Shown piece after piece: positions 35,913-45,763 of a stretch of 64,000 bases of DNA (positions are counted from its first letter, which is position 1; each line of letters opens with the position of its first letter). The DNA lies in NCBI GenBank assembly GCA_002682825.1, contig NOKP01000010.1, positions 1,458,839 through 1,522,838 of the forward strand. Reading direction: 5' to 3'. Below the pieces are notes generated by a model. It saw only the letters and a program-made list of their open reading frames with translations, was not told the DNA's origin and ran no database searches. A program made the position numbers and the translations under genes. The stretch comes from Neonectria sp. B-13 (Eukaryota > Ascomycota > Sordariomycetes > Hypocreales > Nectriaceae).

Positions 35913-35983
35913 AAGAGAAGAAACCTACCACCGCCTCGACCGCCAAAGCCGCCACGGCCACGGGGAGCGCCTCGGAAAGACAT
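34976..35983 (-). CDS. GAR1: H/ACA snoRNP subunit Gar1
   Basis: Three exons, 35929..35983, 35681..35734 and 34976..35556; 690 nt, 229 aa. The short N-terminal GAR domain is [18 protein letters not shown] joined to [18 protein letters not shown]. The core Gar1 fold runs [52 protein letters not shown] and [18 protein letters not shown]. The C-terminal GAR domain has about 20 RGG/GGF units and ends SRGGRF. Gar1 works in the nucleolus with Cbf5, Nhp2 and Nop10 in pseudouridylation and rRNA processing. Both introns (194 and 124 nt) carry long (TC)n tracts just after the donor. The repetitive GC-rich C-terminus makes length errors in assembly possible. Confidence 0.95.
35637..35668. repeat. GAR1: (GA)16 microsatellite in GAR1 intron 2
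   Basis: Sixteen GA units. On the GAR1 sense strand this is (TC)16, starting 12 nt after the GTATGT donor. Confidence 0.95.
35879..35906. repeat. GAR1: (GA)14 microsatellite in GAR1 intron 1
   Basis: Fourteen GA units. On the sense strand this is (TC)14, starting about 22 nt after the GTAGGT donor, the same relative position as the tract in intron 2. Confidence 0.95.
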
Positions 35984-36594
35984 CGTTGCAAAAGGTGAGA
36001 GAGAGTGAATGCGCTTTTCTCGAGTCCGAAGGGTTCTTGGACTTGCGATTGCGGTTTCCTTGGCCAATTGCTGGTGTTCTTGTCGCCCGCAATTATCTGG
36101 TTTGGGGGTCGCGGCAAAAGTGAAGGCCCGTCGTTCGTTCGTTCCGGTCGAACTTTTTTGTGTGAAATTTTCGGAGGCTGCTCGACCCAGAGGCTAGGTG
36201 CTGGGTCTGGGTGAGCTTCTGCGGGCTCCGATTGGCCGGCTGAGCTTGGGAGCGGAAGAACTATTTGGCGGTGTAGGAAGGTGGGTGATGGGTGGGGAGA
36301 AGGCAGGAGGCTGGTCCGCTGGTGGGGCAACTTTTAGTGGGGTGCGCGGGTACGTACCTGTTTACGTAGTACCTGTAGGAGTGGAGTTCAACCTAAGTAT
36401 GTAAGTTGTGGGTCTAGTTGGACGTCGTTTGCGTCTCTCAACTTCTCAGCTCTCAACTATATCAAACCATCACCAGGAGACCTGAAATGCTTCATACACT
36501 AAATTAACTAGCTATTTTCAACGGAGCAATGCCTGTTTATACCCATCTGAGAACCTAAACGAACCCTCGCCTACCATGAAAAACACCACAGAAC
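35984..36594. other. Intergenic region, GAR1 promoter side
   Basis: These 611 nt lie between the GAR1 start and the stop of the next minus-strand gene. No gene is seen. The part nearest GAR1 is its promoter and leader. Confidence 0.6.
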
Positions 36595-39500
36595 TCACTC
36601 CACCTCGTTCCACATGGCCTGTAGCTGCGCCATCTGCACCCATTCGTCTGCCCGGTTCGCATCCGCCATGCCCGACTGCATGTTGTTGAGCATCTGCGCG
36701 CCCGTGGCCCCGTTCTGCGTTTCGTACCAGCCCAGCGAACTGCTGCCATGCAGGTTGCCATCCGTCGTGCCCGCCACCGATGCGAAGCTGTTCATGCCTG
36801 AATACATGACACTCAGCATGCCCTGGTGCATGGCGTTCATCATCTTGAGGTCCTTCATCCCCCGGATGAAGTCTATCTGCGGCACCGTTTCGTTATACAC
36901 CTGCATCCGCCGCGTGCCGAACGCCCGGAACTCGCTGAGCGCCGCTTCGGACTCGGCATCCCCGGGCGTCCCCGCCGCGCAGACCTCGAGCCACAGGTTG
37001 CGCATCCGCGGCGACCACATCTGACAGCACATGGCACGCTCGTCGTACTCCCCCTTCACGGGTACCGAATCACCGAGGGATGTGTCCTTCACGAAGGTCA
37101 TGTAGCAGTCCTGACAGCACAGCGCCTCCGGGTAGCCCCACCACGTCGACTTCTCACGGGACTTTATGCCCGGACAGACCGGCACTCCCGCCAGCCTCTT
37201 GACGTAGTCCGTGTAATAGCTGAAGACACTCCGGTCGAGCGCCTCAGCGTACTTGCTGAAGAACTGGCCGAACCGCGGGCTCGCGATGCAGAAGCTGCAC
37301 ACAATCGTCGCCTCGCGATCCCGCTGCACCGGCTCGAAGAACTGCGCGACCCCCGTCGTCTGCAGAACGCCCGCGTGGCACGCCTCGCACACGCTCAAAC
37401 CATCGCAGCCACCGGCCACTGTCCACCAGTTGCCGCGGATGATGCCGTTCCCTGTACAGGGGACGATACCGGTTATGACCTCGGCCGCCTTCCAGAAGAC
37501 GTCAAAGTCCCTCTGAGAAATGGCTGCGCCTAGAGCAATCACCATCGGGATGGCCCCGTTTGCCAGATTGCAGATCCACCGCTGGCCGAGCTGCTCCAGA
37601 AAAGCGTCGAAGCCCGAAGCCGGGACATGTCGCTCGAACTCGTTCTCAAACCGGGTCAGAGCCAACTTGTCGAGATAACAGGCCTCGCAAACATGCATCT
37701 TTTCCATCTTGCGGCGCGCCAGGTACCAACTGCGGCTGTTAGATTCCACCTCCTTGCCTTCGCACTCTGGCAACTGAAGGCGGTGGAGCGAGGCCGCTAC
37801 GAATCCAGGCCAGTCGTTGTGCTTCGACATATTGCTCACGGCAAGTGATATGTACGGTACAGCTAGGTTACAAACCCACTTCTCATCCGCGCCTTGCTCT
37901 CGGTAAGGCGTCAAGCTAGACTCAAAGGCAGTACCCTTCACGCGGTCCTCGTAGCAGGCTTCACATGCTACGAAGCCGTCAATTTCGTTTTCCGTCATGC
38001 CGTACCACTTGACGCCCTCGCTGGCCGTCCTGGGGAGCCTGTCTTTGCACGATTGGATGTTGAGGCGCTTTTTCATAAACGTACTCAAGGCATGGACGTT
38101 GCTACTCTGCAGGGCTTGCGGCCAGAGAACCTCTTTCACGCGCGGATGCCAAAAGCCGCAAGCGGATACGACGCCATCAGGTTGATTCACCCGCTCAAAG
38201 TGACCTGCTAGAGCTGTGTCTTGGATGTGATCAGCATGGCATCTAGTGCAAATCAGATACGCCGGGACATCTGCGAGGTGGTACCAGTAGAGCGAATAGT
38301 CTACTTTCCTTGTCTCGGGACAGTATGGTACAACGTCACAAGGGATCCCGGTGGCTTGAATTGGCGCTTGTTTTCGAAGTTGATCATCCTCCTCGAACCC
38401 TTTACTACGTTGAGATAACGTATTTGGCTTCTCAACCCGCACGTTAAGAGTATTCATCTGGGCGGAGAGTGACATGAGGGGATCCGGCAGAACGCCATGC
38501 TCGGCTTGTGATGGTACGCCTGTTGCCGTCACAGGGTTATGGCCCTGCTTGAGATTTGCGGTTGTCCCGGAGTGGTGTACGTTCAACTCTTGCTCTGGTA
38601 GCGGCTTAGGTGTAGACGGATTGTAAACTTGAGGACTAACAACCGTCGTAGTCGCTGGACCTGGTGTATACTCTACATACCCAGGGTTTGGGCTTGGATG
38701 TTGCCCCTGGATATTCTGCGCCGGTGGCGGGCCCGGCGGAGGTGGAGGTGGATAATAATAATACTGGTTGTTTGAGGCTGGTGCTGTGTCCTGAATCCCC
38801 TGCGTGCTCTGTGCGTGGGCCGGTGGCGGGTAATAGTAGTGATCGCTAAAAGATGTCGTGTTGTCTTGAGTTCTGTGCCCGTTCTGCGTCTGTGCCGGCG
38901 GTTCTGGGGGAGGTGGAGGGGGGTAATAATAGTGACTGGTGGATGTTGGCTTCTTCTGTTCCAGCGGCTCTTGTGGAATGGGGTAGAAACTCTGGGGCTG
39001 CGAAGCTGTAGCTAAGGACTGAACAGGGCCGGCATTTCTGGGTGGTGTCGTTGGATATGGCTGCTGTAGCAGTGGAGAGACTGGCGGAGGATAGCCTTGC
39101 TGCTGGCCAGCGCTTCCCTGGCCATAATCAACGGGCCGGGTTGGCGATGGCGGAACTGGTAGTGAAGACGGATGTCCCCCTGGCTTCACCGAGCTGTACG
39201 GTTGCTGTTGGTAGGGAGCCGGGATAGACACGGGTGCCGGCGCCGGAGCATGAGCACCAACGGAAGAAGCTAACGGCACGCCATATTGCGCTTGGTATGA
39301 AGGCAACACGGGACTCGGGTTACCTGGAGCAGAACCAGAAACATGGCCGTATTGTGCCGGTGTTGGCGGAGCATAGTACGTGTGATATGGCTGAACGGGC
39401 GGTGGATGAGAAGTCGGCGTCGGTGCGGGTTGGCTTGGGACGTAGAGGGCTGGCTGCGGATAGTACCAGGCAGGACTCGCGCCTTGCTGCGGAGCGTGAG

Positions 39501-39807
39501 CGGGTGCCGGAACTGGCGCAGCAGAGAATGTCCTCGACGAAGATGTCGGCGGCCGGCCTGCTGCCGTTGGCGGGGCCGGAAAGTACGGGATGCTCTGCGG
39601 GGCCTGAGCCGCCGGGGGCGGGGCCGAAGTCGATGGTGCTTGATATCCGTACGGCGATGTCTGGTACGGATTCGAAGGCCCGCTTGCATAAGCTGGGCCT
39701 GGATGCTGTGTCGATCGAGGAGGAAGTGGTGGGCCGCTCTGTCCACCCCCGTTTCTCAGCGGGAGAAATGGAGGTGGAGGTGGAGGTGGGAAGTAGTCCC
39801 CATGCAT
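36595..39807 (-). CDS. Proline-rich protein with five tandem ~95-residue Cys modules, unknown function
   Basis: Single exon, 1070 aa from the ATG at 39807. Residues 1-~450 are disordered, Pro/Gln/Tyr-rich, with repeats of YYYPPPPPP and HYYYPPP. From about 480 on, a ~95-residue module recurs five times, each with a Trp/aromatic lead-in, a C-x2-C-(H/Y) pair and a later single Cys before a Pro/aromatic stretch. The pairs start at C520 (CTRCH), C615 (CEACY), C707 (CEACY), C807 (CEACH) and C898 (CQDCY), spaced 95, 92, 100 and 91. The tail is Met-rich (MNAMHQGMLSVMYSGM). There is no membrane span. I do not recognise the family; metal binding is inferred from the Cys pairs. In-frame sequence just upstream (LEKNEAILKVLEVLS, behind a CCCAG) looks coding, so a first exon may be missing from this model. 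Confidence 0.82.
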   Translation of the reverse strand: MHGDYFPPPPPPPFLPLRNGGGQSGPPLPPRSTQHPGPAYASGPSNPYQTSPYGYQAPSTSAPPPAAQAPQSIPYFPAPPTAAGRPPTSSSRTFSAAPVPAPAHAPQQGASPAWYYPQPALYVPSQPAPTPTSHPPPVQPYHTYYAPPTPAQYGHVSGSAPGNPSPVLPSYQAQYGVPLASSVGAHAPAPAPVSIPAPYQQQPYSSVKPGGHPSSLPVPPSPTRPVDYGQGSAGQQQGYPPPVSPLLQQPYPTTPPRNAGPVQSLATASQPQSFYPIPQEPLEQKKPTSTSHYYYPPPPPPEPPAQTQNGHRTQDNTTSFSDHYYYPPPAHAQSTQGIQDTAPASNNQYYYYPPPPPPGPPPAQNIQGQHPSPNPGYVEYTPGPATTTVVSPQVYNPSTPKPLPEQELNVHHSGTTANLKQGHNPVTATGVPSQAEHGVLPDPLMSLSAQMNTLNVRVEKPNTLSQRSKGFEEDDQLRKQAPIQATGIPCDVVPYCPETRKVDYSLYWYHLADVPAYLICTRCHADHIQDTALAGHFERVNQPDGVVSACGFWHPRVKEVLWPQALQSSNVHALSTFMKKRLNIQSCKDRLPRTASEGVKWYGMTENEIDGFVACEACYEDRVKGTAFESSLTPYREQGADEKWVCNLAVPYISLAVSNMSKHNDWPGFVAASLHRLQLPECEGKEVESNSRSWYLARRKMEKMHVCEACYLDKLALTRFENEFERHVPASGFDAFLEQLGQRWICNLANGAIPMVIALGAAISQRDFDVFWKAAEVITGIVPCTGNGIIRGNWWTVAGGCDGLSVCEACHAGVLQTTGVAQFFEPVQRDREATIVCSFCIASPRFGQFFSKYAEALDRSVFSYYTDYVKRLAGVPVCPGIKSREKSTWWGYPEALCCQDCYMTFVKDTSLGDSVPVKGEYDERAMCCQMWSPRMRNLWLEVCAAGTPGDAESEAALSEFRAFGTRRMQVYNETVPQIDFIRGMKDLKMMNAMHQGMLSVMYSGMNSFASVAGTTDGNLHGSSSLGWYETQNGATGAQMLNNMQSGMADANRADEWVQMAQLQAMWNEVE

Positions 39808-40598
39808 GGCGCTGAGCACTTCTAGGACCTTCAGGATGGCTTCGTTCTTCTCCAGTGCGGTGTATCTCCTGGGTTGGGATCAACCACGGGATAAAAACGA
39901 GGCCGAGATGTGTCCATCGCCGCAACAGGCGACGGATGCCTATTTAGGTGTTTCCGAGTCCGCACATTCCGCACGAGGTCGTGTTCCTCGAGGCTGAATC
40001 AAGGGCTGAAGAGCTGAAAGACTAGACGTTTCTGTTACCCCGACTCGCAGGCCGCTAAACTGCAGTTGACTTGTTAGTACCACCGTGTGTCCTTATTCCG
40101 CGAATAAGCGGTGCCGTTGCGTTCCCCCTTGACCCATTCCGATGCCCGGTCGCATTTTGATATCCGTGAGGTCCGTAAACACGCTGTATTGGAACAGGGC
40201 GTATCCCTGGGCCGCGGTGACACTTCAGATTGATGGTCCCCGGCTAGGACGAGGTAAAAAGGTCAAGAAAACCGTCGAGGTCCTCCCTCACAACAGTCAC
40301 GTGGGATCTAATTGATCATCATCTAATTGCAATCCACCATATCACGCACGAGTGCCAGGCACGAGAGTCGGAGCTATATGCACACATGGAAGTAAGGGAA
40401 AACTGGTATCCAAATGAAGACTTAACGAAGGATATTTAGCACGACACTGTCTCATAACAAACGCCCGCTGATTCCTAGGGGTGTCCTGAACCTGGTTCTG
40501 AGTCACCACTCCTCCACCGTATATACATTGTAATGAAACAAAAAAGAGAAACCGGGTTATTGAATATACAAAAGAGAACCCACGCTCGCCAAGATGCC
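39808..40598. other. Intergenic region, same-strand spacer
   Basis: Promoter of the Cys-module gene (left end) and 3' flank of the Slm1-like gene (right end). The first ~60 nt may include a short exon of the Cys-module gene: an ATG on the minus strand at 39917 starts MDTSRPRFYPVVDP. No other gene is seen. Confidence 0.5.
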
Positions 40599-43540
40599 CT
40601 AGATGGGAGTGGCCTTAGGGTATTCACCTGGGACATGTAGGTTGGAGATGGTCTGAACACTCTCTGTTCTGGTGTTTTGGGATGTCGGCCGTACCGGCCT
40701 GATGTCCTCCTCATCCGTATCGTCCATCAATGAGTCGCGCTCAGACACGGATACGGTCTCAGTCGCCTGGAACGGACCACCCAGGTTGGGGAACCCCTCG
40801 CCGTCGACCGCCAGCACGTTCACAGTCTTCCCCCCAACATCACCGTTGGTGTGGTGGTTCTCGTAGGCTCTGCTGTTGGATTGCTCCGCAGCAATTACGT
40901 CGTCGTATCGGTTGGGGGGTTGAGTGTCTTGCACGGTGTTGTAAACATCCTGCTGGCCCTGGGGGTTGGTGAAATCGGCATTGGGCCCCTGCCTCTCCTG
41001 TGGTGCCACAACGGGGACGAAATACTGGCCGTTCTGGTATTGTTGGACGGGGTCCTGCTGTTGGACAGGCTCCCGCGGTTGGATAGGTTCCATCTGCTGA
41101 ATGGGTTCGCTCGTGTATGGGTTCACACCATCGTAATGCGCCTTCTGGTTGGCAATGGCGGCGTGCGAAGGGACCTCGTCCATGGGCGTTTTGTCGGTAC
41201 TTCCGTAGCCCAGGTGGTTGTCCTGGTCCTGTCCGTTGCCTCCAGCGGGCGACATGAGCAGAGCGCCCGTGGCAACCAGTGCCGCAGGGTGCGTCCGATG
41301 GTCCTGGAAACCGGAGCTTACACTAGAAGGCGAGTGAGAGGCCTGTAAGCCACGTTGCGCATTGACTTGGATATCAGATGGGAACCGCCCACCTGCTTGG
41401 GATGATCGCCGGGGTGTCGTGTCCTGCGGCCTAAATCCCGGGTTGACGTTGACCTGGCTCTCGGCCGAGAAGGGTTCGTCGTCCTCGTCGTCGAGTAGTC
41501 CGTCTCCGTCGCTGCTGACTGATCGTCGCGATGACCGGCTCAAGCTCCGCGAATGGCTGCGCACGAACTGGTTGCGCTCCTCGGGGGTCTTCTCGGTGAG
41601 GGCCTTGATATCCTCGTACCAGGCCATCATGGTGTCGTGGCTTTCGGCGCGGAATACCCAGGTGTGTCCGCGGTGCATTGAGCCCGTCTGTCGGCCCTTG
41701 AGAATGAACTTGTTTGACGAGCCTCCTTCGTTCGAGTGAGAACCTAGCTTTTGCTCCGGCAGATACAGCGACATGACAGGTGCTTGTGCCTTGTCCGCTG
41801 ATTTGAATTCGTGGAGATGGGTGGCGGAAAGAACATACCTTGGGAGAAGAGATCAGCAAAGACATGTGACAATAAACCAGGAACGACTTACCAGCCAGCC
41901 GTATAGCTCTTTAGGTATTTGCTCTTACGCTCCAGTAGTCCTGCGCGAATCTCCTGCGAGGCCTCATGGTCCTGGCCGGGGTAATGAATCTGATGGGCAG
42001 ATCTGAGAGGAATGGTAGGGTCTACAAATTGGTTGTCGTGGGTCACGAAATGAATCCATTCTTGATCCTTGGGCATTGAAATCGGCCCCTCTCGGAGGTC
42101 TCCAATAACATTGTAAGCATTGTCGGCCTCGCGCTTGAGAATCCCAGCATAGGCATTGTATGCCTTCTGGATTTCCCCGACGACGATGGATTCTAGCTCT
42201 CGCCCTGAGTTTTCTAAATTCAGATACGCCTGAGTTATGTTAGAAGAAGGATGTTCAAGAGAATAGGGAAGGACGGAGGTGCATACCTGGTGGAGATAGT
42301 TCTCCTCATCAATTTGGCGCTCGACCTGACGGTCGACGGCCAGTCGAAGGAGGTAAGGATCTTGCTTGCCGGTGGTCAAGGACTCGTCGAGCTCATTCCT
42401 GCCCAGGACATCGCTCAGGGCTCTGACCGATTTTCGGGTGTTCTCCATCTCCTTGTCGACCGAGTTCTTGAAATCTCCTGACAAGTTCTTGATTTCCTTA
42501 ATCTTTTGCTGCAAGTCGCTCCTCAGACCAGTGAGAGCAAGGATGACATCCTCTTCAATCTCCTTGGCTTTGTTGGCTTCGAGGATGGCATTCTTGTTGT
42601 AGGCGCGGAGAAACTGGAGCGCGTCGTCGATGCCAGCGGTGGTGAGGAAGCCAGGCGGGGCGGATATGTTGTTGGAGACGTTGGCAAGCTTGAGGAGAGA
42701 CTTGGAGCGGTGCTCGTAGTGGGATTGGATCTCCCGGAAGTAAGCGATGAGGTCCTTGAGGACCTTTCTCCAGCCTAAGCGCGTGGGTGTTAGCGAGTCA
42801 AATCAAGAGGCAGGGGGCAACTGTAGCATATAGAAGAGAGAAGACATACTCTGGAAACGGGTGGTGAGGACTTCTGTCGGATTGCCCGAGGTTGGAACAG
42901 GGCAGTGGAAGGCGCTGTGCGCTTCGTCGGGGTCTGAAGTCGACTGCAGAGCGAGACTCTTGACGCTGCCAGCCCTCATACTACGACGGCTGCTGCTGCG
43001 CTTGAGACTTCCATTGCGACGTAGGGAGTTCTTCTTCTTGAGGGTGTTGCTGCGGGCGGGCAGCTGTTGGTCGTCGCCCGCACTGAAGCTGTGGACCGAA
43101 GCGGAGCGCTGCATGTTGGCGCCGGAGTTGTGGTGGCCGTCAACAATGGAGGAGCCGCGTTGAGAGGCGCCCCATTCCTCGGTGAAGCGACCGACGGGTT
43201 GGGGGTATTGCGGCTGGGGCACGGCGATGGAGCTGTGGTAGCTGTTGGCGATGTTGTCGTCGTCGTAGCGGGGGCGGGAGATGGAGTTGGAGTTGGAATT
43301 GGTGGCGGTGTTGGCGGCCGTGTTGGCGGCCGTGGTTGCGGCGGTGTTGCGCTGGTAATCGACGGCGGAGGACGAGGCGGGAGAAGGAGTGTGAGGAGGG
43401 TAGGAGTAGGGGTAGTAAGAGTTTTGAGGAGCGGACGAAGGATGACGATGAGGGAGGGATTGAGGGAGAGACTGAGCCTGAGCCTGGGACAGGGACTGGG
43501 ACTGGGACTGGGCTTGTGACTGTGACGGAGGCAGATCCAT
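40599..43540 (-). CDS. SLM1: Slm1/Slm2-like PH-domain protein
   Basis: Four exons, 42850..43540, 42287..42774, 41892..42229 and 40599..41838; 2757 nt, 918 aa. The joints read TRFQ-SWRKVLKDL, ENYLHQ-AYLNLENS and YTAGW-YVLSATHL. Residues 1-230 are disordered: a Gln/Ser-rich start (SQSQAQSQSQSLSQ) and a basic Ser stretch (LKKKNSLRRNGSLKRSSSRR). A helical BAR-like region follows (SWRKVLKDLIAYFREIQSHY to about 450), then a PH domain at about 495-605 (SKYLKSYTAGWYVLSATHLH; HTWVFRAESHDTMMAWYEDI). The long C-terminal tail is disordered and acidic. Yeast Slm1/2 bind PI(4,5)P2 at eisosomes/MCT, and relay TORC2 and calcineurin signals to actin and sphingolipid control. The domain order matches; regulation is inferred from yeast. 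Confidence 0.9.
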
Positions 43541-45763
43541 GGCGGAGGTGGCGCTATATGCCTCCCGCTGGCAGCTGGCGGGCGAGTAGGAGAAAGGAGG
43601 GTTCCGTCAGAGTTGGCGACGAGGAGGATGTAGGAATGCCGAATGGATGTACAGGAAAGTAACTAAGTGGCCTGGAGCGAGAGGGGGGGGAGAAGGAAGG
43701 GGGAGGGCGTCTTTGGTGTGGTTGCTGGGCGAGCCAGGCGTGCACAACCAAGATCAGTTGGAGGGTAAACTTGCAGGTTACGGGGCGATGGTGTTGACGC
43801 AATGGGCGCACACACGTACGTCCCTACGTAGGGAGGGAGGTACACTGGGGTCTCTTCGAGGAACAGCGCTAAGATGGAGGCAGCTCCACTGTCAGAATAG
43901 CGCGAAGGCCCCCGAAGGACCGGAAACTCCACTGCTTTTTGGAGAATCTTAGTGTAGGTTTGGTCCGAGACGCTGTTCTCCGTTACGTTGCAGGTCTCGC
44001 TCGCTCTTCTTCTCACGGCGAACAGCCCCTTGCTCCACTGCGGGCTGGGGGTTGGGCTCGTGCGGCCGATCGAGACGGAGCGGGATGACGCAGGATGAAC
44101 GGGACGAAGGCAGGAGGAGTTTCAAGGTCAGATCCAGCGGGGATCGAGATGGATGGGATGCTTTAGCGTTTGTTTGTTTGTTTGCTTGATTGAGTGGAAG
44201 CCGAGAGAAGGGTGACCAGTGATGAAGTGGGAGAAACCGTAGGAAGATACTTAGGCATCATGCTGGAAAGAATTGCGCACACAAACCCTCAGGAAGCTAG
44301 CCAGGAAGTCAGTCAGTGAGTTAATCAGTCAATCACCGGTCCTACGACTACATAGTATTCGTTGCCTGCCATGGCCGCCAAGCATTGGTTCCCAGGTCTT
44401 GCTTCCACTTACACCAAATGGGCTCCTCATCGTCACAGCTTCGAAGTCAGAAAAGAAGCGCGGTACATGCAGGTACTTACTTGCCTGTACTTTGACCTTC
44501 CCCAAGCTCACTGCAGCTTCCAAGCTGGCCAAGCTCGCACCCAAGTAATTGTCCCAAGTCCCGTCCCAAGTCCTGCTGCGTACCTCAACCCCCCTCTGCG
44601 AACCTGCAGCTGGTTACAGCCCAGAGTTCCCCACCACACTCCATCCCAACCGATGACGTCGATATTGGACGCCACCCACACGTTCGTTTCTCCCCCCTCG
44701 GCGCTTCTCGCTCCCGTGCCCTCTGGCGATGCCTTCATCTCCTGGCTGCCGACGATCGTCATCCGCCAGGAAACATTTTTCTGCCTGCTCCGCCACGATT
44801 TGCACAAGGATCTGCCTGTCCCCGCCAGGCATTTCAGGGTCTCGGTATCGCCGCCTCCCCCAGATCTGCGTGCGAAAGTGGGCTTTCTGTTTGAATGGAT
44901 GTTTTGGATTGACAGTTGAGGTGTAAGTACATAGTTAGCAAGTCTTGCTGCCCACTGCGCTCTGTGTCTCCAATCCACACCCGCTAACAGCCGTCTCTGT
45001 GTCCACTTTTGGTACGTAACTTAGCCGTCACTCGGGCCAGCCGGTTCCGGCTGGGCGTGCTCCGAGTCGCCCGTGGCCCGCCATCTTTGGCGCCGAGGGT
45101 CCATTTGCGCATCTTTTTGCAACCGCCAAGGGACACTGCCAAGGGACGCTGTGACTTCACCATTTTGCTCCCACGTCTTGGATCAAATACGATCAACTCA
45201 ATTCAGTTCAGACATGCCTGAGGCGCATCTTTTTATTCACCCACTCAACCAGTCGCTCTACTCCATCGAGCCGTTGCTAACTGCCCTGCCTAGAACAATA
45301 CATTCAACCCGCCAAAACGTCAGACTCAGAACGAATGTAACGCCTGTGCTACCGGATAACGAGCTGTGCCCTCGGTCGTGATGCCACCATGACATGCTGT
45401 CAAACATCAGATGCGTGCTCTTCCTACCCAACCACCCCACACGGAAAATGTATACATGGCTATCCTGTTGGTACGCGAAACTTGACAACAGTGATGACGC
45501 CTCCCGTCGCTCTGCAATCTCCCAAACCACCTTGAACGCCTGCCCAATGCTCTGTGCCCAACTGAAAGCTCCACAACGCCTGTGAAACCAGATATCTAGC
45601 GATGACAATGGTGCTCAGCACTATTAGGCCTCTTCGCTTGTCCGCCGTCTTGATGCGGCGTCTGTCGGTTCGTTACCCCAATCTGAAAATACCGAAGCCC
45701 CCTTCCACCCTATGTCTCTGTCTTTGGGTATAGAATGATAATCGTGGCGATAACTTTCCAAAT
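43541..45763. other. Intergenic region (2.2 kb), no gene seen
   Basis: Promoter of the Slm1-like gene (left) and 3' flank of the Ldb17-like gene (right). A frame at 44362-44919 (+) has some protein-like text but no family resemblance and poor codon bias. GTTT repeats lie at about 44169-44184. No gene is supported. Confidence 0.55.

Noticed and set aside
35735..35928. Possible snoRNA in GAR1 intron 1, since ribosome-biogenesis introns often host them
   Set aside because: A CTGA near the 3' end could be a D box, but there is no RTGATGA C box, and no H/ACA pair of hairpins with ACA tail is visible.
36826..37533. 235-codon plus-strand frame antisense to the Cys-module gene
   Set aside because: Arg/His/Leu-rich shadow of the real gene on the other strand; no independent signal.
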